A DNA stretch of 63,440 nucleotides from a virus. Shown here one piece after another: positions 35,445 through 43,704 of this stretch. A program made the translations under genes and the position numbers. Numbering within the stretch: position 1 is the first letter of the stretch; every line of letters begins with the position of its first letter. Below the pieces are notes generated by a model. That model was given only the letters and a program-made list of their open reading frames with translations. It was not told the origin of the DNA and did not search any database. Location of the stretch: positions 1 through 63,440 of IMG/VR virus record IMGVR_UViG_3300017963_000286; one strand, given 5' to 3'.

Positions 35445-35860
35445 GCCTCGTCCTCAACGATGAATTCGAGGAAGCAAAAATCCTCAGGGGTGAGGAGATC
35501 CAAGGTCTCCAGGTCGATGACCGATATCGGAATCGTTGAGATGCCAACCTTGAGCTCCTGCAGTTCCTTCAGCTTTTGCTTACACTCCTCAGCCTTATCC
35601 TCGCGGAGCTCAACTCCGCGCTTGCCATCGCCAAGGTCGGACATTTTTAGTTTGCCGTCGTCTCCGCGCTCGCCATACTCGGCGATATAGGAGTCTTTGA
35701 TTTCGTTATACTTTGCTAGCTCGGTATCAACGGATCGCTTGACCCCCCGCAGTCTGAAACAGGTCGCGGTCGGAAGTGTCATCGACTTCATCAACTTCGA
35801 CATCGAAGCGCCGAACTGTGGGTGAAGCAATGTTCCAAGACTCATCTCGATTTTTTGCAC
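35441..35860 (-). CDS. Hypothetical protein, possibly tail/fibre accessory
   Basis: 139 aa from a GTG at 35860 with GGAGG 8 nt upstream (an ATG 15 nt later lacks such a site). Helical, Lys/Glu-rich middle (residues 50-110), then an acidic end PEDFCFLEFIVEDE. Starts just after a terminator, so it probably has its own promoter or depends on read-through. Position among fibre genes suggests an assembly helper. Confidence 0.5.
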   Translation of the reverse strand: MQKIEMSLGTLLHPQFGASMSKLMKSMTLPTATCFRLRGVKRSVDTELAKYNEIKDSYIAEYGERGDDGKLKMSDLGDGKRGVELREDKAEECKQKLKELQELKVGISTIPISVIDLETLDLLTPEDFCFLEFIVEDEA

Positions 35861-35872
35861 TCTCTGTTCCTC

Positions 35873-35913
35873 CGAAAAGAACGAGCCAGAAGACGAGGCC
35901 GTCCTCTGGCTCG
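35873..35913 (-). terminator. Rho-independent terminator after the fibre-like gene
   Basis: Minus strand CGAGCCAGA-G-GAC, 6-nt loop, GTC-T-TCTGGCTCG, then TTCTTTTC. It starts 20 nt past the fibre-like gene stop. Confidence 0.75.
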
Positions 35914-35932
35914 CCGAAAGCATTCAATCCCA

Positions 35933-37246
35933 TTAGTTGAGAGTATAGACCCGGTACGTTACGGTCCAATCAATGTCCTTGTCCGTTTGACCGGCAACAC
36001 GGATTCTGACGTTTGTCGTGTTGATATCATAATCAACAGACCATGGATTATTGTCCTCGTCTGTCCAGTCGGTCTGCGTATTCTTGGGCTGCGTGACCGT
36101 GCCGCCGATGTTGCGGAAGCGCGCGGTGCGCCTATAGCCTGCCGAGTCGCCCGGAGTGCCCGCGACACCGCCCGTCTGACGAGCCAGGACCATCGCTTCG
36201 ATGACGACCTCCGAATCGGTTGGGATCGCAATCGTTGCCAAAGTCGTAGTCGTATTGTCAGTTGTCGATACCTGGGCCTGCAGCTGCTCCCATTGCGCCT
36301 TGGTCGCCGTCGCATCCTGCTGCTTGATGGCTCCGTGGAAGATCGAGCTTCCATCGACATCGAGCATCCGGGTCGGGGTGTTCGTGCCGATTCCGAGACG
36401 CTTGGTGGAGTTGTCCCAGAAGAAATCAGCGTCCGAAATGATGTTGTTGGCGTCCGAGAAGAACGAAACCTGACCCGCGACCCCGGGAGTTCCCGTGGGA
36501 CGAACCACGAACGTCCCCGCGCTGTCCGGAACGCTGATCTCGCGACCGGCTGTCAGCTGAGTCAGGTCGAGCTCAAACTCGAACGCCACGTTTGGAGCAA
36601 GGAAGACCCAGCCGTTACGATCGGCCGACGTCTTGAAATATCCAGTGACAAGTCCGTCCTCTTCGACCTCAAAGCCACTGCCGCCGCCAGATGCTGCCGC
36701 TCCGCCCTTATTCAGCCGGATAAGCTTGTCGGTCACTTCCAGGTTGGTGGTGTTGATCCAAGTGAGAGTCCCGTTGACCGTCAGGTCTCCCTGGATGACG
36801 ACGTCATCGCCAAACGTCTTGTCACCGTTAATCGTCTGGACGCCCTCGGTCAGGACAAAATCGGCCGCAGTGACAGCGTCTCCCGGATTCGGGATACGGT
36901 ACGCGATGTCAGCGGATCGAGTCGGCTGCGCCTCAATAAAGACGTTAATCAGCTGGCTGTTTTGCGTGACTTCGTCATCAACATGATAGCCGTTCGGGCT
37001 CAAATCGTAGATCGGCAGGCGCATGAAGGTGCCCTGACCCACGAGATTGCCGTCTCCGACGGTGACAAACTGCGCCCAGGCCGTGTCGGCTGAGCCGGTC
37101 TTGAGATACATCTTGCCGGTGCCAGAGTCGTCCAGCATCGCGACAGAGCCGATGCTTGACACCGTGCCGCCGCCGGCCCCCGGGGCCGAGCCAACCTCAA
37201 GGATGTCCTTATGGTTGACTGTCTGCAAACCAGTGATCGCCGCCAT
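35933..37246 (-). CDS. Fibre-like virion protein, long
   Basis: 437 aa. Residues 25-65 share a module with the short fibre-like protein. Residues 130-230 have repeating beta strands of the type GDKTFGDDVVIQGDLTVNG, usual in trimeric fibre shafts and peptidase-tailed fibres. The C-terminal 110 residues (NVRIRVAGQTDKDIDWTV) resemble the whole of the next upstream gene. AAGGAGG before the ATG and a terminator after the stop imply strong expression. Likely receptor-binding or fibre structural protein. Confidence 0.65.
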   Translation of the reverse strand: MAAITGLQTVNHKDILEVGSAPGAGGGTVSSIGSVAMLDDSGTGKMYLKTGSADTAWAQFVTVGDGNLVGQGTFMRLPIYDLSPNGYHVDDEVTQNSQLINVFIEAQPTRSADIAYRIPNPGDAVTAADFVLTEGVQTINGDKTFGDDVVIQGDLTVNGTLTWINTTNLEVTDKLIRLNKGGAAASGGGSGFEVEEDGLVTGYFKTSADRNGWVFLAPNVAFEFELDLTQLTAGREISVPDSAGTFVVRPTGTPGVAGQVSFFSDANNIISDADFFWDNSTKRLGIGTNTPTRMLDVDGSSIFHGAIKQQDATATKAQWEQLQAQVSTTDNTTTTLATIAIPTDSEVVIEAMVLARQTGGVAGTPGDSAGYRRTARFRNIGGTVTQPKNTQTDWTDEDNNPWSVDYDINTTNVRIRVAGQTDKDIDWTVTYRVYTLN

Positions 37247-37298
37247 GTGGTCAGCCCTCCTTTAAAACGATTGTCGCATTAATGGGCATGGCCAAAGG

Positions 37299-37706
37299 TC
37301 AAACGTACTTGAGGCTCACGCATCCAGTCCAAGATACGGTGGACGCCGAAGCCGCCTTGACGCGGAACCGAACATTCTCAGCGTTGAGTTGAAAATCGAG
37401 ATCGAACCCTGGGGATGATCGTTCTGTGAATATTGTATGCCATATCCTCTGGATTTGCACATCGCCCCCCTCGCGATAGAACAGGCCGATCCTGCGGAAG
37501 GCGGCGCGCCCCAGACCATCCACGCTGCGACAGATCACGTCTACTTCGACGAGAGCGACCTGGCCGTCGTCGATCGGCACGGTCACGGCATCTGTGAAAG
37601 CGGCCGACATCGTCAGGACATCAAACGCTACGGTCTGCTTGCAGGTCGCCCCGAGCAGGACCGACTCAAGAATTCTAAGCCTTGTTCCTAATGACTCACA
37701 GCTCAA
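37299..37706 (-). CDS. Fibre-tip-like virion protein
   Basis: 135 aa, beta-rich. Its end (ENVRFRVKAASASTVSWT then GCVSLKYV) follows the C-terminal pattern of the long fibre-like protein, so it may be a free-standing copy of that domain. TTG start with AGGGG upstream is uncertain. No other motif. Confidence 0.5.
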   Translation of the reverse strand: MSCESLGTRLRILESVLLGATCKQTVAFDVLTMSAAFTDAVTVPIDDGQVALVEVDVICRSVDGLGRAAFRRIGLFYREGGDVQIQRIWHTIFTERSSPGFDLDFQLNAENVRFRVKAASASTVSWTGCVSLKYV

Positions 37707-37804
37707 TTGGCGCCCCTGGAACGCAGGCCGGGCAGGCGCCCACTGCGCGAGATCGGGTCAAAGATCAGTGGCCGATTCAGATTTGTCCCAGGATACCACC
37801 GATC

Positions 37805-38917
37805 TCAGCTCGTGACCTCCTTGACCCACGGCAACAGATCGACACGACCAAGCATGGCGTGGGCGAACACCTCGGCCCAGAACTCGCCGGAATTGACCAA
37901 GGCATACGAGGACACGGCGAATGGGTGCTTAGGAGGAAGGGGCGGTCCATCAACGATGTCGTAATCGGAGATCCCCTCTCCCGCTCGCCAGGTGGAACGC
38001 AAGCCAGCGGGGCGGTTCGCTTCGTGCTCATAGTTGCCGCGATACTGCAGCTTGCCTCGAGCGAATTCGACAGCCGTGATGACCAGGACCTCGCCGCTCT
38101 TAGGGTTACGCACCTTGTGCCCTACCTGGAGCCTCGGGCGGTCCTTCTTGACCTCTTGAAACATGCGCTCGATTTCAGGGCGGTTCAGCTTGAACTTGTG
38201 ATAGAGGCGGTGCCCGAGCTCGTGCATCGCGGTTCGCACGACGCGATCGTCAGTCTCGCTCTTGAGGGTGATCCGGATCTGGTCGGTATCCGGGGCATAG
38301 TCGGCTAGGAGAGTCCGCTTGGTGCCGCCCTTTGAGGCGAGGATGACCTCCCCATAGCAGAGGTAGCCAAACCCATGTGACTTGAGGATGGACGCGGCCT
38401 TCGTCAGAATCTTCTGGATTCTCGCCTCATCCTTGCTCGATGCCCCGATGACCTTGAAGCAGGATGCCTGGAGCGCCCCTTCGCTGTCGCCGAGATTACT
38501 GTGGATCTCGGGGAAGGCGAACTTGAACATGACCGTCGACATGCCCTCCTTGTTCAGAAACAGCTTGATTAGGTCCTTCTCGCTGATCCCCGTGGCGACA
38601 CTTTTACTTATGCCCCTCTGCTGCGCATAGGTCGCTGCGATGGCGAATAGCTTCTCCGGGGTCGGGGCGTTAAGCGCGGCAGCCAGAGTGCTGAGCACTG
38701 TATGCCCGAAGACATTGTTGTTTTTCAAAATCAGAACATCGTACTTTTTGGCATCGGCGCGAACCATCGCCAGAGCCCCTCGGCCCCGGCCGTAAAGGAA
38801 GAGGAGCCCATCTTTTTCCTTTTTGCCGGAGTAGTCGCGCTCCGTCAGATGGCCGAGGAAGGTCGTGACCTGGATGCTGTTTCCCAGATACGGCTTACCG
38901 AAACCCCATCCCCACAT
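37805..38917 (-). CDS. HExxH zinc metallopeptidase
   Basis: 370 aa. The C-terminal half has HELGH at 232-236 (MHELGHRLYHKF), followed about 110 residues later by EFWAEVFAHAML as a third ligand or helix, a gluzincin-like layout. A beta domain (RNPKSGEVLVITAVEF) is inserted between. The N-terminal 200 residues are unassigned. The N-terminus contains L-T-E near residue 24, so packaging cannot be excluded. GGGAG lies before the ATG, and palindrome copy f is 23 nt upstream. Confidence 0.6.
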   Translation of the reverse strand: MWGWGFGKPYLGNSIQVTTFLGHLTERDYSGKKEKDGLLFLYGRGRGALAMVRADAKKYDVLILKNNNVFGHTVLSTLAAALNAPTPEKLFAIAATYAQQRGISKSVATGISEKDLIKLFLNKEGMSTVMFKFAFPEIHSNLGDSEGALQASCFKVIGASSKDEARIQKILTKAASILKSHGFGYLCYGEVILASKGGTKRTLLADYAPDTDQIRITLKSETDDRVVRTAMHELGHRLYHKFKLNRPEIERMFQEVKKDRPRLQVGHKVRNPKSGEVLVITAVEFARGKLQYRGNYEHEANRPAGLRSTWRAGEGISDYDIVDGPPLPPKHPFAVSSYALVNSGEFWAEVFAHAMLGRVDLLPWVKEVTS

Positions 38918-38940
38918 TTCGATGGCTCCCTTTTGTCCAC

Positions 38941-38956
38941 GCGAACGCGCGTTCGT
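38941..38956. promoter_or_regulatory. 16-bp palindrome, copy f
   Basis: GCGAACGCGCGTTCGT, core intact, in the 39-bp gap between two genes: directly after one stop and 23 nt before the metallopeptidase ATG. Confidence 0.78.
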
Positions 38957-39184
38957 TCACTCAAGTCGGTCGATGATATCCGAAAGCGAGTCAGGAAGAG
39001 ATTCCGGATCCGGTCTCGATACCGCGAGACCGGCTTCGCAAAATGGACACATGGCGAATGCCTCGGCGATATCGAAGATCCAATGCTGGAGGGTCTTTAC
39101 CTCCTGCGCGGTCTCTTGCCCGCACTCCGGGCAAACGTAGACCAAAATCAGCATCAATCTTCCGTGGACTGCCGCATCATCCAT
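38957..39184 (-). CDS. Small zinc-ribbon protein
   Basis: 75 aa from an ATG with GGGAG upstream. Two CxxC pairs, CPECG near 19 and CPFCE near 46, form a zinc ribbon. The C-terminus is acidic (DPESLPDSLSDIIDRLE). Probably nucleic-acid or protein binding; no function assigned. Confidence 0.6.
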   Translation of the reverse strand: MDDAAVHGRLMLILVYVCPECGQETAQEVKTLQHWIFDIAEAFAMCPFCEAGLAVSRPDPESLPDSLSDIIDRLE

Positions 39185-39185
39185 T

Positions 39186-39326
39186 TTAACTCCCGTGACG
39201 CGGCGGCAAGTCCCGCTTGTCGTGCCTGGGAAGGCGCCAACACATATTGCCGAGATTCCATCCGGCGAGAAACCCGACGCATCCGACAACGACATAAAAG
39301 ATCACGCCGATCATAAATTCTATCAT
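39186..39326 (-). CDS. Tiny membrane protein
   Basis: 46 aa. ATG at 39326 with GGGG upstream, overlapping the upstream stop. One membrane span (MIGVIFYVVVGCVGFLAGW) and a basic tail (RLPRHDKRDLPPRHGS). Confidence 0.55.
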   Translation of the reverse strand: MIEFMIGVIFYVVVGCVGFLAGWNLGNMCWRLPRHDKRDLPPRHGS

Positions 39327-39661
39327 CTGATCCCCGTGAGTTCTTGGGACTCGGCCTGAGAGCTGGCGACCCTCTTCAGGAACTCCTCGGTGCGACTCGT
39401 GTCGATCCCGCGTGGCCACACCTGCATGCGGATTTCACACTCGCGGATTCGGTAGAAGAGAGCCCAGAAGGTGTGGGCAGAAATGAGTTTGAAGTCACCC
39501 ATGCCGGTACTGATAACCGCGTCGCTCTGTACCGTTGCCATCCATGACACGTCGGAGCTTTCCACACCGCTGTCAAAGCCATGGCGGTATGCGGTCCAGA
39601 TCAGAAAAACGACGAGCCCCACCAAGACAATCGCCAACGGGATCGTGATCTCGACGACCAT
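39323..39661 (-). CDS. Membrane-anchored small protein
   Basis: 112 aa. N-terminal membrane span (IPLAIVLVGLVVFLIWTAY), then a soluble alpha/beta tail. It is a pair with the tiny membrane gene downstream (stop/start overlap). A role in lysis or membrane exclusion is possible but not shown. Confidence 0.55.
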   Translation of the reverse strand: MVVEITIPLAIVLVGLVVFLIWTAYRHGFDSGVESSDVSWMATVQSDAVISTGMGDFKLISAHTFWALFYRIRECEIRMQVWPRGIDTSRTEEFLKRVASSQAESQELTGIR

Positions 39662-39737
39662 AAGGCCCGGCCCTCCCCTTGATTGTCAAATGCGGATGCC
39701 TTCAGCGTAGCATGGCCGGGCAATGGCTGCGCGAGGA

Positions 39738-40352
39738 TCAGTCGTCGCCGAAACTGGCGCTAGCGTCGGAGGAGTAGGAGCCGCCGCTGTCGGGCGCGCC
39801 GTCGTCGGGGTCTGCAGTTGGCGGCGCCTGACCGTCGTCGTCGAAGGCCGCGCTCGCCAGGGCGCCCATCGCCAGGCCCCCGACCATGCCGGCAACAGCG
39901 GCCGTTCCTGGGGCCACACGGGCCGATTCTGAGGCCGCCCCGCCGCCCAGGGGGTCGTCACGCCTGGAGACCAAGTATTTGACCACCAGCCCCCTGAGAA
40001 CCAGGCCGATCCCCACGATCGCCACAGGCGCAATAATCCAGTAGGTGATCCCCCCACCCTCGGGCGGATCTGCGACCTTGGCCGGCGTCAGGGCGAGCTC
40101 GCTGGCCTCGGTCACTTCATTGATCTGATAGCCGCGCGGAACCAGGACCACCGGCCTACCCTTTGCCTCACTCCAGGAGAGCGTCGGCTTCTCGACAAGG
40201 CCCTCGTAGACCTCCGTGGTGTCGTTATTCAAAGCGCCCTCGGGGCAGGCGTCGACCTTTTCTGCAAGACGCACGATGAAGCGGTCGCCTGCTTTGACAA
40301 CCTCACGGACAGGATAGGTCGTGAACTTGTCGAGCGTGCAAGTGGTCGTCAT
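39738..40352 (-). CDS. Membrane protein with acidic, Ser/Gly-rich tail
   Basis: 204 aa. Residues 1-95 are a soluble beta-rich domain, 100-125 a membrane span (ITYWIIAPVAIVGIGLVL), then a Gly/Ala helix and an acidic tail ending in alternating Ser/Ala/Asp (SSDASASFGDD). GGAGG before the ATG. Family not recognised. Confidence 0.55.
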   Translation of the reverse strand: MTTTCTLDKFTTYPVREVVKAGDRFIVRLAEKVDACPEGALNNDTTEVYEGLVEKPTLSWSEAKGRPVVLVPRGYQINEVTEASELALTPAKVADPPEGGGITYWIIAPVAIVGIGLVLRGLVVKYLVSRRDDPLGGGAASESARVAPGTAAVAGMVGGLAMGALASAAFDDDGQAPPTADPDDGAPDSGGSYSSDASASFGDD

Positions 40353-40387
40353 TGAATTTCGCCTCCGCGACGATGGCTCGCATTACT

Positions 40388-40720
40388 TTACGACGCCGAG
40401 GCGCGCCTTACCAGAAGAGCCACCGCCGCATCCTCCCGTACATGGGGGTTAGCGCGCCGCCAGCTTCCTAGATGCCCGATCTCGAGATGGCAGCTGCGCT
40501 TGCCGTCACAGAGCGTAATGAAATTGCTCGGCACCAGCTCAAGCGAACGATCCTGACTCACGGGCACTATGTGATGCACCTCGAGCTTCTCCGACGTGCC
40601 GCAGGCGCAGCAGTTCGGTTCTATGGCCAAGTGCTGCTTGCGAGCGGCTCGCCATAGGGGGGATCGGCGGACAATCGGCTTCCCGGCCAGAAAGTCTCGG
40701 GCCAGCTTCATCAACCGCAT
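40388..40720 (-). CDS. HNH endonuclease
   Basis: 110 aa. Core residues 33-88: CCACG, LEVHHIVPVSQ, then NFITLC and HLEIGH, a complete HNH/zinc arrangement. Compact size fits phage HNH nucleases used in packaging or as free-standing homing enzymes. It is far from terminase (14 kb), so the homing reading is as likely. GGGGAG lies before the ATG. Confidence 0.75.
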   Translation of the reverse strand: MRLMKLARDFLAGKPIVRRSPLWRAARKQHLAIEPNCCACGTSEKLEVHHIVPVSQDRSLELVPSNFITLCDGKRSCHLEIGHLGSWRRANPHVREDAAVALLVRRASAS

Positions 40721-40950
40721 CGGTTCTCCCCTCCATCACTATTACAATCAAGCCACTGGACCACCGTTCTCCCGCCGTGCTCATGAATGGTAATAAGGGT
40801 TTCAATGTCATCATAGATGGCGACTGAAGTATACCGAGTCAGCCAATTAAGAGCGCACTTGCCGTTGGCGAACTGAACCCCCTCGGCGACAACGCCCGTG
40901 CCACTCACGCCACTTACGTCTTCTCGGCGGACGAGATGAAAGAGCCTCAT
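40711..40950 (-). CDS. Small hypothetical phage protein
   Basis: 79 aa, alpha/beta with MRLFHLVRREDVSGVSGTG at the start. GGAGG 4 nt before the ATG, which overlaps the upstream stop. Unknown function. Confidence 0.55.
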   Translation of the reverse strand: MRLFHLVRREDVSGVSGTGVVAEGVQFANGKCALNWLTRYTSVAIYDDIETLITIHEHGGRTVVQWLDCNSDGGENRCG

Positions 40951-41738
40951 GGTGCCTCCTGAGCTTCGACATCGATCGTCTCGGCTTCTTCTGCGGCCTG
41001 CCGTTCTTCGCGACGCTGCAGCTCTTCCGCCTTTTCGGCGTTGAGATTCAATATCTCGGACAATTTCTCGGAATTGCCTCGACGGACACGCTCGAGGGCG
41101 TTAAGGATGCGGCGGCGACTCTCGTCGCTCATTATCGCACGGGCCGCTGACGATCCATAACGCTGCTCATATGTCTGGCGCAGAAAATCCAGCTGGGCGA
41201 TTACCTCGCCAGGTCCCTTGTTGCCACTGCTGGACGGCGGAGGCGGGGCGTACCGACGCTTCTTCGTGTCGATCTCGGCCATGGTTTTCAGGATGTCATG
41301 ACTCAAACGAATGGCGTCGTTGTTGAGCTTGGTCATACGGCCTGAGCGTTTTTCGGACACATAAAGGTCCCGGACGCGGTCGAGCTGAAACGCCAAAAGC
41401 ATATTGAGCCCATCCAGGGGATCGACCCGCCCCGGGGTAGAACTGATCAGCGGAACGTGCCCGACCGGAGCTCGCTCCCCGACAGACGCCTTGTCTCGCT
41501 TGATCCAATAGTAAATCGCCGATTCAACGGCGGCCTGGGTCGACTCGAGATATTCCCCGCGACCGTGAATGTAAATCGCGATCTTGGAGGCCGACTCTCC
41601 GTTTTCGATCATCGTCAAAACATCGGGCCAGCACTTCAGTCGCTCGAGCTTATAGGCCGTATAACGAGTTTTTGTCGGGCGGGGTGTGTCCTGGTGTGCC
41701 GGCGGTGCCGGGACAACATTCTGTTGGTCGTCGCTCAA
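40947..41738 (-). CDS. Helical protein, possible terminase small subunit or DNA-binding protein
   Basis: 263 aa. Residues 30-85 look like a DNA-binding helical segment (CWPDVLTMIENGESASKIA). Residues 105-165 form long helices with LSHDILKTMAEIDTKKRRY, and the C-terminal 60 residues are a Glu/Arg coiled coil. This layout recalls terminase small subunits, but the gene is 15 kb from the large subunit. TTG start with GGAGA. Confidence 0.4.
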   Translation of the reverse strand: MSDDQQNVVPAPPAHQDTPRPTKTRYTAYKLERLKCWPDVLTMIENGESASKIAIYIHGRGEYLESTQAAVESAIYYWIKRDKASVGERAPVGHVPLISSTPGRVDPLDGLNMLLAFQLDRVRDLYVSEKRSGRMTKLNNDAIRLSHDILKTMAEIDTKKRRYAPPPPSSSGNKGPGEVIAQLDFLRQTYEQRYGSSAARAIMSDESRRRILNALERVRRGNSEKLSEILNLNAEKAEELQRREERQAAEEAETIDVEAQEAP

Positions 41739-41762
41739 GATTTATCTCCAGTGCCGCGCGCG

Positions 41763-41909
41763 TCACGGTTCGGAAAGACCGGAGCGGCAGTCATCGTAGC
41801 CGTCTGCGACGCCAACCTTGTAGGCGACGAATGGGGCGAGACACAGGAACAGAAATGCTATCCCCCAAGCCCATTTATCGCATTCCGGATGATTTTGATT
41901 CTGGTTCAT
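41763..41909 (-). CDS. Tiny membrane protein
   Basis: 48 aa. MNQNQNHPECDKWAW then a span GIAFLFLCLAPFVAYKVG and a short charged end with one Cys. GGAGG lies 5 nt before the ATG, which overlaps the upstream stop (ATGA). Too short for standard calling but well supported by the ribosome site. Confidence 0.6.
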   Translation of the reverse strand: MNQNQNHPECDKWAWGIAFLFLCLAPFVAYKVGVADGYDDCRSGLSEP

Positions 41910-42190
41910 GGTCGCCTCCTGATCGGGGTTACCTCGGCCCCATCCAATCGCCTGAGGTCCTTACGATTGGCCCAGACTTCGAACAGGTAAATGACCGAGA
42001 CATCATATCCGACAATCGTTCTCGCGGTCTTCTCAGCGACGGCTCGAGTTCGCCGCAACACGAGCTCGAAACGATCAATCGGTCTGTATCCCATTTCGAG
42101 AAGCTTCGTCGGAACGAGCTGAGCGGCGGAGTGATAGACGCTACTCGGATGGTGCGATGTTAGCTCGAATTCTAAAATCAAATCATCCAT
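41906..42190 (-). CDS. Small hypothetical protein
   Basis: 94 aa from the ATG at 42190 (AAGGGGG 9 nt upstream): MDDLILEFELTS, then an alpha/beta body and a basic end. Longer starts lack a ribosome site. Unknown. Confidence 0.5.
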   Translation of the reverse strand: MDDLILEFELTSHHPSSVYHSAAQLVPTKLLEMGYRPIDRFELVLRRTRAVAEKTARTIVGYDVSVIYLFEVWANRKDLRRLDGAEVTPIRRRP

Positions 42191-42204
42191 CCAGTCGTCC
42201 CCCT

Positions 42205-42459
42205 TCATAACGTCATTGTTATCTCGATCAACTCCTGATTGATGATGCACGCGACAGCAGCGATATAGCTCGCGACTTGATCGACGCCCGGCGCGGTCGA
42301 CCCTGCCTCCCAGGACAGGACCACCGACTCCGACACGCCAACCTTTCTGGCCACCTCGCGGGGAGAAAGGCCGGAAGATGCCCTGAGGCTCCTTAGCCGA
42401 ACACCGATGACCCTCATGGCATTCTGCCTCGTCAACTTCGTCAATTCGTAAACGTCCAC
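42205..42459 (-). CDS. XRE-family helix-turn-helix regulator
   Basis: 84 aa. A single HTH domain of the Cro/C1 type at 17-70: IGVRLRSLRASSGLS, PREVARKVGVSESVV as the recognition unit, then LSWEAGSTAP. GTG start behind GAGG. No dimerisation or cleavage domain is attached, so it is Cro-like in size. It is the only clear sequence-specific regulator in the window and a candidate, though untested, reader of the 16-bp palindrome. Confidence 0.75.
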   Translation of the reverse strand: MDVYELTKLTRQNAMRVIGVRLRSLRASSGLSPREVARKVGVSESVVLSWEAGSTAPGVDQVASYIAAVACIINQELIEITMTL

Positions 42460-42460
42460 T

Positions 42461-42985
42461 TCACGGCCTCTTCGCTACTGTCACGACGACTTCGTGAGCT
42501 AGATAATCATACTTCACTGCAGACACTGTTCCGGTGATCGTGCGCCCCCCAGACAGATTGAAGCAAGCGAGCGCTCCAACCGATGGGATCGGGTGACAAT
42601 ATGCGGCGAGCGTCAGCGTCTCGCGCTCTTTTGTCGGGGTCTGCAAAACCAGATGCCAACTGTCCAGATTCATTTCATTTGTTCTCCGGGGGGTTGAGCC
42701 TTTGAATCCCATAGTCGGGATCGCCATCTCAAGCTGGCGCATCCAATCCACGACAGGAGATCGCGACAGCGCTCGCGTCACAACCGCGAAGCAGAATTCG
42801 CAATCGGCGGGCGTATCGCAAAGGCCGTCAGCGTGAATGATGCAGGCATACCGCATCACGCCCTGAAGGTCGCCGTGAAGTACCTCTGCTACTTCAGCGT
42901 GACCTTCAAAATACGAAGCGATTTTGATCACCCTGCCGCGACGGGGGCGCCGCCGCTTGTCACCCGATCCGACCGACCGCGACAT
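42461..42985 (-). CDS. Hypothetical protein
   Basis: 174 aa. Basic N-terminal 25 residues (GDKRRRPRRGRVIKI), then a body with several cysteines (CIIHADGLCD..CEFCF near 50-68). The start is uncertain: GGGGAG lies only 1-2 nt before this ATG. It overlaps the upstream gene by 26 nt. Confidence 0.45.
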   Translation of the reverse strand: MSRSVGSGDKRRRPRRGRVIKIASYFEGHAEVAEVLHGDLQGVMRYACIIHADGLCDTPADCEFCFAVVTRALSRSPVVDWMRQLEMAIPTMGFKGSTPRRTNEMNLDSWHLVLQTPTKERETLTLAAYCHPIPSVGALACFNLSGGRTITGTVSAVKYDYLAHEVVVTVAKRP

Positions 42986-43277
42986 GCTCCCCGCCAACCA
43001 GATTTGCTTGCTTGAGTGTGTCCGATGGTCGCAGGAATCGACGGCCGTTGTCTACGAAGAACGTCCAGATGCCTAGGCCGTCGTCCTGGAGCCTGAGCGC
43101 CGCCGCAGCCTGCTCGGCCGCTATCTCGACAGTGGAGTCGTCATCGAAGAAGGCGACGACCTTTTTGTCCCCCTTGGCCGACCAGCATACGAGCTTCACC
43201 TTGGGCCTCCTCTCGCCTCTCCTTGAGGCCGGGACGAAGGCGCTCGATCGACTGGCGCTCGATCGACTGGCGCTCAT
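42960..43277 (-). CDS. Small hypothetical protein with Ser/Arg repeat
   Basis: 105 aa. Starts with a tandem SASRSSASRSS caused by a DNA repeat near 43250, then a basic linker and a beta-rich domain (KVKLVCWSAKGDKKVVAFF ... GIWTFFVDNGRRFL). GAGAG lies upstream of the ATG. Unknown function. Confidence 0.5.
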   Translation of the reverse strand: MSASRSSASRSSAFVPASRRGERRPKVKLVCWSAKGDKKVVAFFDDDSTVEIAAEQAAAALRLQDDGLGIWTFFVDNGRRFLRPSDTLKQANLVGGEHVAVGRIG

Positions 43278-43540
43278 CGGCACGGGCTCTCGTTCATAAT
43301 GCTCACCGCAGCCATTACGTTGTCGACCTCGATGGCCGACCGAATCCAATCCGTGCTCAGGCATTCAACGACAGCTAAATTTGGCCGCCGTCCTTTCAAG
43401 CTGCTGAGATAGTGGTTCAAATCCGAATACATCGTGCCGCCTAGTCTTTTCAGAATGACCTCCGTTATCGGCGGAATAAAAAGCGAACGCGCGTTCGCGC
43501 CATCGCGCTGGACGAAGGCTACCCAGGAACGGTGGGTCAT
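43274..43540 (-). CDS. Small hypothetical protein containing a palindrome copy
   Basis: 88 aa. GAGG lies before an ATG overlapping the upstream stop. Codons 14-19 (GANARS) encode palindrome copy g. After it comes IPPITEVILKRLGG and an alpha/beta body. A second start beyond the palindrome is possible but has no clean ATG site nearby. Confidence 0.45.
   Translation of the reverse strand: MTHRSWVAFVQRDGANARSLFIPPITEVILKRLGGTMYSDLNHYLSSLKGRRPNLAVVECLSTDWIRSAIEVDNVMAAVSIMNESPCR
43483..43498. promoter_or_regulatory. 16-bp palindrome, copy g (perfect)
   Basis: GCGAACGCGCGTTCGC, about 42 nt after a start codon and 39 nt from the previous stop, within codons 14-19 of the small gene. Confidence 0.7.
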
Positions 43541-43704
43541 GGGTCCTCGCCGTCGTCACAGATATCGCGGATCGCATCGGCATACTGCGAGATCGTCAGC
43601 TGGCGGCGGTGATAGGCTTCAGAAAGGATCTCCCGAGCGTGCTCGGGAGTGCCGGCCGCCATCGCCTTGATGAGCACGGAGTCCTTGACTGAATCCTCGG
43701 TCAT
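43537..43704 (-). CDS. Small helical protein
   Basis: 55 aa: MTEDSVKDSVLIKAMAAG, then helical PEHAREILSEAYHRRQ and an acidic end. ATG overlaps the stop of the upstream micro-gene and the end overlaps the next ATG. Coding pattern is clean; function unknown. Confidence 0.5.
   Translation of the reverse strand: MTEDSVKDSVLIKAMAAGTPEHAREILSEAYHRRQLTISQYADAIRDICDDGEDP

Noticed and set aside
35822-37093. 423-codon plus-strand frame opposite the fibre-like gene
   Set aside because: Antisense shadow: no recognisable domain, Arg-rich composition, and it runs across a terminator and two minus-strand genes.
37247-37298. TTGACC ... GACAAT as a promoter for the long fibre-like gene
   Set aside because: The spacer is 21 nt and no better -10 box is present at a usual distance.
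40947-41738. Firm call as terminase small subunit
   Set aside because: Only general helical layout supports it and it is 15 kb from the large subunit, so it is listed as possible only.
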